Shown here piece after piece: positions 55,153 to 63,671 of a DNA stretch of 64,000 bases. A program made the position numbers and the translations under genes. The notes below the pieces were generated by a model. That model was not told the DNA's origin and made no database searches. It saw only the letters and a program-made list of their open reading frames with translations. Every line of letters begins with the position of its first letter. The first letter of the stretch is position 1. Origin of the DNA: Bacteroidales bacterium. Lineage in GTDB: Bacteria > Bacteroidota > Bacteroidia > Bacteroidales > P3. The DNA lies in contig JAGCUZ010000013.1 of the NCBI GenBank assembly GCA_017962615.1, positions 1-64,000 of the forward strand, read 5' to 3'.

Positions 55153-55397
55153 CACAACAAGAGCAGCTTCAGTTCACAGCCACCATGCAGATGATTGTAC
55201 CACAAGTGGTGGACCGTATGGTCAAGGAATACGGCATGGACGCCACCGACGCCATGAAGCAGCTGTACGAGTCAAAGCTATACACAGACCTTGAGCGTGA
55301 GAGCAGCAAGTTATGGCATCTCAGCCCGTTGATGCTGGCCGAGCTGTGGCACAATGAGAAGACAACGGGACAAATCACCTATCCAGAAGAAGCATGA
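55149..55397 (+). CDS. Small protein of the DUF3990 cassette
   Basis: The protein has 82 residues, mostly helical (VDRMVKEYGMDATDAMKQLY, SKLYTDLERESSKLWHLSP). Genes like it sit between DUF3990 and DUF3791 genes in gut bacteria. The function is unknown. Overlaps of 4 bp on both sides show one operon. Confidence 0.65.
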   Translation: MTQQEQLQFTATMQMIVPQVVDRMVKEYGMDATDAMKQLYESKLYTDLERESSKLWHLSPLMLAELWHNEKTTGQITYPEEA

Positions 55398-55582
55398 ATG
55401 CGGAACTTGAATTTCTGATTTACTGTATCGAGGAATACAAACGCCTACACGGCACCACGGGCCGTGAGACCTTTCGACTCTTTGAGCGTTCGGGAGCCAG
55501 CCGTTATATCATCGACCATTACGACGCCCTGCATACCGCCGGAGTGGAATACACCCTGTCCGACATAGCCGGAATGGTTTAA
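55394..55582 (+). CDS. DUF3791 protein
   Basis: The protein has 62 residues. LEFLIYCIEEYKRLHGTTGR, RYIIDHYDALHTAGVEYTL and the final DIAGMV match the DUF3791 pattern (YCIEEYK...G...F...YI...Y..LH). It is the last gene of the three-gene cassette. Confidence 0.78.
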   Translation: MNAELEFLIYCIEEYKRLHGTTGRETFRLFERSGASRYIIDHYDALHTAGVEYTLSDIAGMV

Positions 55583-55709
55583 TTGCCATTAGTTACATTT
55601 TAACGCTTCGGGCTGAAGCCATAGATTTTTTGCCGCCTCATTTGAATGTAGCCTATCACATATTATCGGGCTGTGGATATGTTTTTACCGACATGTCATT
55701 TTTTATTAT

Positions 55710-55717
55710 TATATTTG
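55710..55717 (+). promoter_or_regulatory. -7 box of the polyene cluster
   Basis: TATATTTG, followed by C, lies 48 bp before the ammonia-lyase start. The -33 region is T-rich without a perfect TTTG. Confidence 0.6.
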
Positions 55718-55765
55718 CAATCTATTTAAAAAGAGACACGACATATCAAAAACGCTATATATCAA

Positions 55766-57274
55766 ATGGATTGGTTTGAGATAAGACACGTGGAGCAGGT
55801 GCTATTCGGGGGCGCGAGTCTGGAACTGGACCCTGAAAGGCTGGCTAAAGTGGAAGCCTGCCACCGTTTTTTGAAAGAGTTTTCGGCCGACAAGATAATC
55901 TATGGCATAAACACGGGATTCGGTCCCATGGCGCAGTGGCGCGTTGACGACGCACGCCTCACCGAGCTGCAGTACAACATAATACGCAGCCATGCCACGG
56001 GAGCCGGCGAGCCGCTGGACGACATATACGTGAAGGCCGCCATGATAGCGCGGCTGGGCTCGGTGATGCAAGGCCGTTCGGGCGTGCATCCCGACGTAGC
56101 TTTGATGCTCCAGGAGTTCATCAACCGAGGCATTTACCCATACATTCCCGAACACGGCAGCGTAGGTGCCAGCGGCGACCTGGTGCAGCTGGCGCATATA
56201 GCCCTGACGCTTATTGGCGAGGGCAAGGTGCACTACGGCGGCGAATGGCGTCCCACGGGCGAGGTGATGGCCGAATGCGGACTGAAGCCGCTGAAGATAT
56301 ACATACGCGAAGGACTCTCGATAACCAACGGCACGTCGGTGATGACCGGCATAGCCATAGTGAACCAGCACTACGCCGAACGGCTGCTGGAATGGGCCAC
56401 GACGGCGGCGGTGTGGATGAACGAGATTGCCGCATCGTATGACGACTTCATGTCGGAACCACTGAACGAGTGCCGCCGCCACGAGGGCCAGTCGGTCATA
56501 GCGCGACAGATGCGCAACATAGCCGCAGGCAGCCAATGCCTGAAGAAACGCGAGCACGAGCTGTACGACAGCGGTCACACTAACGACACGTACTTCGAGC
56601 ACAAGGTGCAGGCGTACTACTCGCTGCGCTGCGCTCCGCAGATACTGGGACCGATATACGACACGCTGAAGATTGCGCGCCAGACGCTCGACGAAGAGCT
56701 GCACTCGGCAAGCGACAACCCCATAGTAGACCCCGAGACGAGGAACGTGTACCACGGGGGCAACTTCCACGGCGACTACATATCGCTGGAGGAGGACAAG
56801 GTGAAGATAGCCATGGTGCGCCTCGCCATGACGGCAGAGCGCCAGCTAAATTACCTGATGCACGACCGCATCAACGGCATACTGCCGCCGTTTCTGAACC
56901 TCGGAGTGCTGGGGCTGAACTACGGCATGCAGGCGTGCCAGTTCACCGCCACGTCGACGACGGCCGAATGCCAGACGCTGGCCATGCCCAACTACGTGCA
57001 CAGCATACCCAACAACAACGACAACCAGGACATAGTGAGCATGGGCACCAACACCGCCCTGCTTTGCAAGAGGGTGATAGAGAACTGCTACCAAGTGATG
57101 GCAATACAATACATAGCCCTAGCTCAGGCCACCGACTGCCTGAAGATTGCCGACAAGCTGGCCCCAGCCACACGGCGCATATACGACGAGGTGCGCAGCA
57201 TGGTGCCGCTGTTTGTGGAGGACACGCCGTTCTACGACGACATAGCGGCGGTGGAGAAATATTTGAAAAATTAA
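55766..57274 (+). CDS. Tyrosine ammonia-lyase (flexirubin type)
   Basis: The protein has 502 residues. The MIO cofactor triad is ASG at 135-137 in GSVGASGDLVQLAH, and Tyr46 lies in IIYGINTGFGPMAQ. The selectivity motif reads NIIRSHATG (Ser-His at 75-76), as in the Flavobacterium tyrosine ammonia-lyase. Blocks VYHGGNFHGDYISLE, FTATSTTAECQ and VHSIPNNNDNQDIVSMGTN also agree with that enzyme from memory. It would make 4-coumarate, the aryl starter, from tyrosine. No hut genes are near, so histidine catabolism is unlikely. Confidence 0.85.
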   Translation: MDWFEIRHVEQVLFGGASLELDPERLAKVEACHRFLKEFSADKIIYGINTGFGPMAQWRVDDARLTELQYNIIRSHATGAGEPLDDIYVKAAMIARLGSVMQGRSGVHPDVALMLQEFINRGIYPYIPEHGSVGASGDLVQLAHIALTLIGEGKVHYGGEWRPTGEVMAECGLKPLKIYIREGLSITNGTSVMTGIAIVNQHYAERLLEWATTAAVWMNEIAASYDDFMSEPLNECRRHEGQSVIARQMRNIAAGSQCLKKREHELYDSGHTNDTYFEHKVQAYYSLRCAPQILGPIYDTLKIARQTLDEELHSASDNPIVDPETRNVYHGGNFHGDYISLEEDKVKIAMVRLAMTAERQLNYLMHDRINGILPPFLNLGVLGLNYGMQACQFTATSTTAECQTLAMPNYVHSIPNNNDNQDIVSMGTNTALLCKRVIENCYQVMAIQYIALAQATDCLKIADKLAPATRRIYDEVRSMVPLFVEDTPFYDDIAAVEKYLKN

Positions 57275-57349
57275 AAATTAACAATTAAAAATTAAAAGGC
57301 AAACCTTATTGGGGTCAGTGGGGCCTGAACAGTAAACCGACAGAGAGAG
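57275..57349. repeat. AT-rich aaaaattaacaattaaaaatt tract
   Basis: AAAATTAAAAATTAACAATT units occupy 57268-57297, followed by a short leader to the ketoreductase gene. No terminator is seen. Confidence 0.6.
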
Positions 57350-58078
57350 ATGAAACATGCGCTTGTAACAGGAGGGTCGCGCGGAATAGGACGCGCCGTG
57401 GCCGAGCGGCTGGCAGCTGACGGCTACAACGTGGTGATAAACTACCGTGCCAACCAGCAGGCCGCCGAGGAAACGCTGGCCGCCATACAACAGAACGGAG
57501 GCTGCGGCGAGCTGCTGCCGTTCGACGTGAGCGACGGGGCCGCCATAGAGGCCGCACTGGAGCAGTGGAGCGCAGCGCATCCCGACGAATACATATCGGT
57601 GCTGGTGAACAATGCCGGCATAAGGATGGACAGCCTTATGATATTCATGCAGGAGGAGTCGTGGCACAAGGTGCTCGACACCACCCTCAACGGTTTCTTC
57701 CACATCACCCGTCGTCTGCTCAAGGATATGTTGACCCACCGCTACGGCCGCATAGTCAACGTGGCGTCACTGTCGGGCCTGAAAGGGATGCCGGGGCAAG
57801 CCAACTACTCGGCCGCCAAGGCCGCGCTCATTGGCGCCACCAAGGCGCTGGCACAGGAGGTTGCGGCACGTAAGGTGACGGTGAACGCCGTGGCTCCGGG
57901 CTTCATAGCCACCGACATGACCAAAGAGCTCGACGAGGGTGAGCTGAAGAAGATGATACCCGCAGGCCGCTTCGGCAAGCCCGAAGAGGTGGCCGCCGCT
58001 GTGGCTTTCCTTGCCTCGGAAGGAGCTTCATACATCACCGGCGAGACCATATCGGTAAACGGAGGACTTTATACGTGA
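57350..58078 (+). CDS. 3-ketoacyl-ACP reductase (FabG-like)
   Basis: The protein has 242 residues of the short-chain dehydrogenase type. TGGSRGIG (7-14) binds NADPH, NNAG is at 87-90, and Tyr153 and Lys157 lie in YSAAK with a catalytic Ser near 140. PEEVAAAVAFLASEGASYIT is the usual FabG end. In this cluster it would reduce the 3-ketoacyl intermediates of the polyene chain. Confidence 0.9.
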   Translation: MKHALVTGGSRGIGRAVAERLAADGYNVVINYRANQQAAEETLAAIQQNGGCGELLPFDVSDGAAIEAALEQWSAAHPDEYISVLVNNAGIRMDSLMIFMQEESWHKVLDTTLNGFFHITRRLLKDMLTHRYGRIVNVASLSGLKGMPGQANYSAAKAALIGATKALAQEVAARKVTVNAVAPGFIATDMTKELDEGELKKMIPAGRFGKPEEVAAAVAFLASEGASYITGETISVNGGLYT

Positions 58079-58178
58079 GAGAGTTTTTAGTTCTAAGTTT
58101 TAAGTGAGGCGACAGCCACTTATAACACCACAAGTTTCTAACACAGCAAATTAACAAAACAACAAATACCAAACGAAA
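58079..58178. repeat. agttctaagttttaagt tract and leader
   Basis: A short TTTTAGTTCTAAGTTTTAAG tract (58084-58104) precedes a 70-bp leader with no clear promoter. Confidence 0.55.
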
Positions 58179-58718
58179 ATGAAGAAAGCATTTCTTAGCA
58201 CAGTTACAGTGCTGATTATGGGCATGGCATTCGCCCAGGAAGAACAAGGCGTACGCATTCCCTCGGGCTATCAAGGATTTCTGGACCAGGCATCGCTTTA
58301 CCGTGCATGGGACAACGGCAACACAACGGTAAGCGTGTCGACGACACACGGCTTCTACTTCAGCGGCAACACCTTTGTCGGTATCGGCTTCGGCTTTGAC
58401 GGCGGCAACGACTTCTTTGCCATGCCGCTGTACACCGCAGTGAAATACAACTTCAGCTACACCAGCAACGTCACCCCCACCATGCAGGTGCGCGTTGGCT
58501 CGTACATATCGGAGCACTCAGGCGCCTATGCCGACCTGGGTCTGGGCATACGCTTCGGGTCGAAGCGCGACTTTGCCGTCAACATGATGCTGACTGGCAG
58601 CTTCTACCAGCCGCAGCCGATAACCGAAATCGAGGTGGCAGCCGACGGCACACGCACCGGCAACACCGGCAAGTTCAACCCGTCGGGCATAGGTCTGCGA
58701 GTGGGAATAGAATGGTAA
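58179..58718 (+). CDS. Small outer-membrane barrel protein in the polyene cluster
   Basis: The protein has 179 residues with a signal peptide (TVLIMGMAFAQ). Strands such as TFVGIGFGFDGG, VGSYISEHSGAYADLGLGIR and the final IGLRVGIEW suggest an eight-stranded barrel. It may belong to the envelope side of the pathway, or be an unrelated passenger. Confidence 0.6.
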   Translation: MKKAFLSTVTVLIMGMAFAQEEQGVRIPSGYQGFLDQASLYRAWDNGNTTVSVSTTHGFYFSGNTFVGIGFGFDGGNDFFAMPLYTAVKYNFSYTSNVTPTMQVRVGSYISEHSGAYADLGLGIRFGSKRDFAVNMMLTGSFYQPQPITEIEVAADGTRTGNTGKFNPSGIGLRVGIEW

Positions 58719-58737
58719 CACCCCATAAAAGGCGAGA

Positions 58738-59958
58738 ATGAGACGAAGGGTAGTAATAACAGGGGCAGGAATCTGGTCGTGCTTAGGCACCTCGCTGGAA
58801 GCCGTGAAAGAATCGCTCCACGAGGGACGCTCAGGCATCGGTGAGGACAAAGAGCGCAAAGAGTACGGATACCAGTCGACGCTGACAGGCATCGTGGAAC
58901 ATCCTGTGCTCAAAGGCCTACTGGACCGACGCTTGCGCGTAGGACTTTCGGAGGAGGCCGAGTATGCCTATATGGCGAGCCGCGAAGCCTTTGCCACTGC
59001 AGGCATCGACGACGAATACCTCTTGAACAACGAGGTGGGCGTGCTGTTCGGCAACGACTCGTCGGCCAAGGCAACGGTGGAGAGTCACACGCTGATGCTG
59101 GAGAAGCGCGACTCGGCGCTGCTGGGCAGCGGATGGATATTCCAAAGCATGAACTCGACGGTTAACATGAACCTCAGCGCCATATTCCACCTACGGGGTA
59201 TCAACTTCAGCGTGAGCGCAGCCTGTGCCAGCGGCAGCCATGCCATAGGACTCGGTGCGATGTTCATCCGCCAAGGCCTGCAGGACATGGTGCTGTGCGG
59301 CGGCGCACAGGAGACAAACCTGTACAGCATGGCGTCGTTCGACGCACTGGGAGCCTTCAGCAAACGTATGGACGAACCCACGAAAGCGTCGCGTCCCTTC
59401 GACCGCGACCGCGACGGCTTGATACCCAGCGGCGGCGCTGCGGCACTGGTGCTTGAGGAATATGAGCACGCCGTAAAACGCGGCGCGCGGATACTGGGCG
59501 AGGTATGCGGCTACGGCTTCTCGAGCAACGGCGGCGGCATATCGCAAGCCAGCGACGACGGCAGCGCCTTGGCCATGCAACGCGCACTACAGGATGCCGG
59601 CATGACGGTGGACGACATAGACTACGTAAACGCACATGCTACATCGACCCCCCAGGGAGACCTATACGAGGCGAAAGCCCTGCGAAGACTGTTCGAAGGA
59701 CACCGTGCATGGATAAGCTCAACCAAGAGCATGACGGGACACGAATGCTGGATGGCTGGTGCAAGCGAGGCCGTGTACAGCCTGCTGATGATGCACGGTG
59801 GCTTCGTAGCTCCGAACATCAACTTCGAAAACCCCGACGAAGTCAGCGCCCACCTGAATATCGCCGCCAAGACCATAGAGACAAAAGTCGACACCGTGCT
59901 GAGCAACAGCTTCGGCTTCGGTGGAACAAATAGTGCTTTGGTTATAAAAAGGGTATAG
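58738..59958 (+). CDS. Beta-ketoacyl-ACP synthase (KAS II type)
   Basis: The protein has 406 residues with a full catalytic set: Cys163 in SAACASGSHA, His300 in VNAHATSTPQGD, Lys330 and His335 in STKSMTGHE. It would extend the aryl starter with malonyl-ACP. A second, incomplete ketosynthase gene at 63662 may be its chain-length partner, as in aryl-polyene clusters where two ketosynthases pair. Confidence 0.92.
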   Translation: MRRRVVITGAGIWSCLGTSLEAVKESLHEGRSGIGEDKERKEYGYQSTLTGIVEHPVLKGLLDRRLRVGLSEEAEYAYMASREAFATAGIDDEYLLNNEVGVLFGNDSSAKATVESHTLMLEKRDSALLGSGWIFQSMNSTVNMNLSAIFHLRGINFSVSAACASGSHAIGLGAMFIRQGLQDMVLCGGAQETNLYSMASFDALGAFSKRMDEPTKASRPFDRDRDGLIPSGGAAALVLEEYEHAVKRGARILGEVCGYGFSSNGGGISQASDDGSALAMQRALQDAGMTVDDIDYVNAHATSTPQGDLYEAKALRRLFEGHRAWISSTKSMTGHECWMAGASEAVYSLLMMHGGFVAPNINFENPDEVSAHLNIAAKTIETKVDTVLSNSFGFGGTNSALVIKRV

Positions 59959-59989
59959 CCAACATCAGACCATAAAATCAACATCAATC

Positions 59990-60520
59990 ATGAAACGTAT
60001 AATATTAACGGCAGTACTGGTTTTCTCAGCCATGATGTCGTTTGCAGGAAATCCACTGAAAATAATCAGCGGGAAAGACCAAGTCAAGACCATAATGAAG
60101 GAAAGCGCAACAGTGGTTGTGGTCTATGACTGGTCGCAAGCACAATACGACAACAAGAAAGCGCTCAAAAAAGAGTGGGGGGACAATTATGACTTAATTG
60201 TCGAAGACTGTGAGAAAAGCTTCATAGAAGGGTTCAACGACAATGCGAAGAAACTGAGAATAGACCAAACGTCAGAGAATGCAAGATACAGATTCGTTCT
60301 GACGATAAAGAATGTAGACCGATTCTTTGCTGCCATGGCTTTCATTCCCGCACACGAAGCCAAGATGTGGGGGACCCTGACAATTTTGGATAACATGACC
60401 AATCAGACGCTCGCCGAAATAGACATTGACGAGGCAGAAGACGGCCAACACGTCGACATCAGGTATTGCTATGGAGAGACGTTTGAAGAACTCGGCGAGA
60501 AAGTGGCCAAACTAAAATAA
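59990..60520 (+). CDS. Secreted protein of unknown function in the polyene cluster
   Basis: The protein has 176 residues. A signal peptide (VFSAMMSFAG) is followed by VVVVYDWSQAQYDNKKALKK and a mixed alpha/beta domain. It has a lower GC content than its neighbours. No family is recognised. The 9-bp gap to the methyltransferase gene suggests co-transcription. Confidence 0.6.
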   Translation: MKRIILTAVLVFSAMMSFAGNPLKIISGKDQVKTIMKESATVVVVYDWSQAQYDNKKALKKEWGDNYDLIVEDCEKSFIEGFNDNAKKLRIDQTSENARYRFVLTIKNVDRFFAAMAFIPAHEAKMWGTLTILDNMTNQTLAEIDIDEAEDGQHVDIRYCYGETFEELGEKVAKLK

Positions 60521-60529
60521 CCCAACAAC

Positions 60530-61630
60530 ATGCATCTAACACCCACATTAAAAGAAGCCTACAGCAAGGAGCACCTCTCGGCACGCGAGGCGCAGGCCAA
60601 AGCCGAATGGATAGCCTGGGGACCCATAGTCTTCCAAGTGAGCCGCCTGATGAAAAAGTTCGGCATACTGGAGATGCTGAGAGACAGCGACAACGGCATG
60701 ACCGAAGCCGAAGTGGCCGACAAGGCCGGCATCAGCGGCTATGCCGCCAAGGTGATGCTGGAGGCGAGCCTCTGTATAGGCACCGTGCTGATAGACCCCG
60801 ACACCGACCGCTACACTCTGAGCAAGACCGGCTGGTTCTTCATCAACGACCCTGCCACCAACGTGAACACCGAATTCAACCACGATGTGAACTACGAGGG
60901 ATGGTTCCGCTTAGAGGAAAGCCTCAAGGAGAGCCGCCCTGCAGGATTGGAGCACTTCGGACCATGGCCTACAGTGTACGAAGGCTTGTCGCAACTGCCG
61001 CCGCAGGTGCAGAAGAGCTGGTTCGGCTTCGACCACTTCTACAGCGACAGCTCGTTCCAACAGGCTTTGGAGATAGTGTTCGCCGCAAAGCCGCGGACAC
61101 TGCTCGACGTGGGCGGTAACACCGGACGCTGGGCACTGCAGTGCGTCGGATACGACAAAGAGGTGAAGGTAACCATTGTCGACCTACCACAGCAGCTGGA
61201 GATGATGCGCCGCGACACCAAGGGCGAACCTGGAGCTGACCGCATCGACGGCTACGAGATGAACCTCTTGGACGCCAGTCAGGCATTTCCCACCGACAAG
61301 CACTACGACGCCATCTGGATGAGCCAGTTTCTTGACTGCTTCGGTGAGGAAGAGATTGTCAGCATACTGAGCCGCGCCGCGAAGATTATGGATGGCGACA
61401 GTCGCCTCTACATAATGGAGACCCTCTGGGACCGCCAGCGCTTCGAGCCGGCAGCCTTCTGCCTGACAATGACTAGCCTCTACTTCACCGCCATTGCCAA
61501 CGGCAACAGCAAGATGTACCATTCCGACGATATGACACGCCTGGTGGAGCAGTCAGGCCTAAAAGTGGAGACCATACACGACAACCTGGGGCAAGGACAC
61601 AGCATCATGGTTTGCAAAACCGCAATTTAA
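60530..61630 (+). CDS. SAM-dependent O-methyltransferase
   Basis: The protein has 366 residues. A winged-helix dimerisation domain (about 10-110) is followed by a Rossmann domain with motif I LLDVGGNTGRWAL (about 189) and VTIVDLPQQL after it. It resembles acetylserotonin-type O-methyltransferases (Methyltransf_2). It would methylate the phenol or a ring carbon of the aryl head group. It could also act on an intermediate acid. Confidence 0.82.
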   Translation: MHLTPTLKEAYSKEHLSAREAQAKAEWIAWGPIVFQVSRLMKKFGILEMLRDSDNGMTEAEVADKAGISGYAAKVMLEASLCIGTVLIDPDTDRYTLSKTGWFFINDPATNVNTEFNHDVNYEGWFRLEESLKESRPAGLEHFGPWPTVYEGLSQLPPQVQKSWFGFDHFYSDSSFQQALEIVFAAKPRTLLDVGGNTGRWALQCVGYDKEVKVTIVDLPQQLEMMRRDTKGEPGADRIDGYEMNLLDASQAFPTDKHYDAIWMSQFLDCFGEEEIVSILSRAAKIMDGDSRLYIMETLWDRQRFEPAAFCLTMTSLYFTAIANGNSKMYHSDDMTRLVEQSGLKVETIHDNLGQGHSIMVCKTAI

Positions 61631-61724
61631 GTTATTAGTTTTAAGCTCTAAGCGGCTGATGCATTTAACACATCAACAGATAAACGTATCAACATATCAA
61701 CATATCAACACAACAACAATCAAC
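61631..61724. repeat. ttagttttaagct tract and decamer array
   Basis: TTATTAGTTTTAAG is followed by about five ATCAACATAT-type 10-bp units ending at the ACP start codon. It is the same pair of repeats, in the same order, as at 13963-14093. Confidence 0.75.
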
Positions 61725-61967
61725 ATGACAAGAAAGGAAATTGAAGACAAAGTAACGAATTTCCTTGTGGAAGAGCTCGAATTCAACAAGGAAAACATAA
61801 AACCCGAGGCACGACTGAAAGAAGACATAGGAGTAGACAGCCTCGACTTTGTCGACATTGTGGTCATTGTAGAGAAGACTTTCGGTTTCAAAATCAAGAC
61901 CGAGGAGATGACAAACATAAAGACCTTCGGCCAGTTCTGCGATTACATCGAGAGAAAAACGAAATAG
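61725..61967 (+). CDS. Acyl carrier protein
   Basis: The protein has 80 residues from ATG 61725; an upstream in-frame ATG lies inside the decamer array and is rejected. GVDSLDFVD holds the phosphopantetheine Ser39. It should carry the coumaroyl starter and the growing chain. No other ACP gene is visible in this part of the cluster. Confidence 0.92.
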   Translation: MTRKEIEDKVTNFLVEELEFNKENIKPEARLKEDIGVDSLDFVDIVVIVEKTFGFKIKTEEMTNIKTFGQFCDYIERKTK

Positions 61968-62024
61968 TTGGTGACGGAACTGGCACATAGATAGTGGAGC
62001 GGACGCACTGACGGTACGCCTTTC

Positions 62025-62870
62025 ATGCAGAAAGCGCTTATAGCCTTGTTCAAGGTGGTACCGCTGGAGCTGATATATTGTGTGATGGCCTTGGTTGTAC
62101 CATTCTACATGCTCTTCAACCACAAGGGGTACACCGCCATGTACCACTTCTTCCGCCAACGCATGGGCAAAGGCGTACTGAGTGCCGTGTTGCATGTATA
62201 CCTCAACCACTTCGCCTTCGGTCAGGTAGTGCTCGACCGCTTCGCCACCTACGCCGGCGTACGCTTCAAGCTCACCGTCGACGGCAACGAGAACTACCTG
62301 CACCTTAACGAAGGCGAGAAAGGATTCCTGATGCTATCGTCGCACGTGGGCAACTACGAGCAAGCTGGATATGTGCTCAAGTCAGACCATAAAACCTTCA
62401 ACGCGTTGGTATATAACGGAGAATCACCAATAGTGATGAACGGCCGCAACCGTCAGTTTGCCGACAGCAACATACACATGATTCCCGTGCAGTCCGACAT
62501 GTCGCACCTGTTCCTCATCAACAAAGCCCTCGACGACGGCAACATCGTCAGTATGCCGGCCGACCGCTGCCTGGGCTCAGCTAAGAGTGCAACATGCCAG
62601 TTCTTCGGTGCCGAGGCCAAGTTCCCCTTGGGTCCGTTCGCCACTGCGGTACAGAAAGAGGTGCCGGCCCTGGCCGTGATGGTGATGAAAGAAGGCTCGC
62701 GCAGCTACCGCGCCTATGTGCGGCCGTTGGTATGCGATGCCTCTCTGCAGCCGCGGCAGCAGATGGCAGCACTGGCACAGAGCTTTGCCTCGACACTGGA
62801 AGAGACAGTCCGGCACTACCCGCACCAATGGTACAACTATTATGAATTTTGGGATGGTACAGGAGTATGA
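62025..62870 (+). CDS. LpxL/HtrB-like membrane acyltransferase
   Basis: The protein has 281 residues. One or two N-terminal membrane helices (about 13-32) precede SSHVGNYEQAG, the HxxxxD/E acyltransferase motif (HVGNYE). PADRCLGS and a C-terminal WYNYYEFWD follow. Such enzymes in aryl-polyene and flexirubin clusters attach the polyene to a lipid carrier in the membrane. Its 3' end overlaps the dehydratase gene. Confidence 0.82.
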   Translation: MQKALIALFKVVPLELIYCVMALVVPFYMLFNHKGYTAMYHFFRQRMGKGVLSAVLHVYLNHFAFGQVVLDRFATYAGVRFKLTVDGNENYLHLNEGEKGFLMLSSHVGNYEQAGYVLKSDHKTFNALVYNGESPIVMNGRNRQFADSNIHMIPVQSDMSHLFLINKALDDGNIVSMPADRCLGSAKSATCQFFGAEAKFPLGPFATAVQKEVPALAVMVMKEGSRSYRAYVRPLVCDASLQPRQQMAALAQSFASTLEETVRHYPHQWYNYYEFWDGTGV

Positions 62871-63267
62871 CATATTGACATTGCTGCCGCAACGCCCGCC
62901 GATGGTGATGGTAGACCGCCTGTTGCACTGCGACCCCGTGGTGACACAGACGGAGTTCACCGTGCGCAACGACAACATTATGGTCGAAGACGGGAAGCTG
63001 TCGGCCTGCGGCTTGATTGAGAACATCGCACAGACCTGTGCAGCACGCATGGGCTACATCAACCTAAGCAGCGGCAAGGATGTACGAGTAGGCGTGGTTG
63101 GCGCTTTGCGCGACATCGAGATACACGCCCTGCCCCCCGTAGGTTCCACCATAGTGACCAGCATAGAGGTAAGCGAAGAGGTCTTCGGCATGACGCTGGC
63201 AAAAGCCTCGTCGCACTGTGGCGACACACTGCTATGCGACGGAACAATAAAAATTGCACTGCTATGA
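62854..63267 (+). CDS. 3-hydroxyacyl-ACP dehydratase (hot-dog fold)
   Basis: The protein has 137 residues from ATG 62854; ATG 62842 (four residues longer) is also possible. LTLLPQRPPMVMVDRLL and GLIENIAQTCAARMGYINL fit the FabZ/ApeI-like dehydratases, with Glu in LIEN as a likely catalytic residue. It would dehydrate each 3-hydroxyacyl intermediate to build the conjugated chain. It overlaps the acyltransferase by 17 bp and the thioesterase by 4 bp. Confidence 0.82.
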   Translation: MVQEYDILTLLPQRPPMVMVDRLLHCDPVVTQTEFTVRNDNIMVEDGKLSACGLIENIAQTCAARMGYINLSSGKDVRVGVVGALRDIEIHALPPVGSTIVTSIEVSEEVFGMTLAKASSHCGDTLLCDGTIKIALL

Positions 63268-63671
63268 CGACTCTAAGCGCAAAGAAACAGCTTGATATTC
63301 GCTTCAGCGAGGTGGACTCGATGGGCGTTGTATGGCACGGCAGCTACATGCTCTACCTCGAGGATGCCCGCGAAGCATTCGGAGCCAAGTACGACCTCGG
63401 CTATCTGCGCTTCTTCGGTGAAGGCTATTATGCGCCACTTGTCGACGTGCAGCTGAAATACAAGCAGCCTATCATCTACGGCATGCATCCCGAGATAGAG
63501 ATAATATACACACCCACCGAGGCCGCCAAGATAGTGTTCGACTACCGTATCACCGACGGCGATACCGTGATGGCCACGGCGCACACGGTGCAGGTATTCA
63601 TGGACAAACAATACAAACTGGTGTTGGGTAACCCGCCGTTTTTCGAGGAGTGGAAGAAGAAATGGTTATAA
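63264..63671 (+). CDS. Acyl-CoA/ACP thioesterase (4HBT hot-dog family)
   Basis: The protein has 135 residues from ATG 63264. IRFSEVDSMGVVWHGSYMLY carries the family pattern D-x-x-G-V-V-x-H-x-x-Y. KYKQPIIYGMHPEIEIIYTP follows. It may release or proof-read chains on the ACP. It overlaps the next gene by 10 bp. Confidence 0.85.
   Translation: MTTLSAKKQLDIRFSEVDSMGVVWHGSYMLYLEDAREAFGAKYDLGYLRFFGEGYYAPLVDVQLKYKQPIIYGMHPEIEIIYTPTEAAKIVFDYRITDGDTVMATAHTVQVFMDKQYKLVLGNPPFFEEWKKKWL

Noticed and set aside
55766..57274. Histidine ammonia-lyase of a histidine-use operon
   Set aside because: No urocanase, imidazolonepropionase or formiminotransferase gene is near; the sequence and neighbours fit a tyrosine ammonia-lyase of a pigment cluster.
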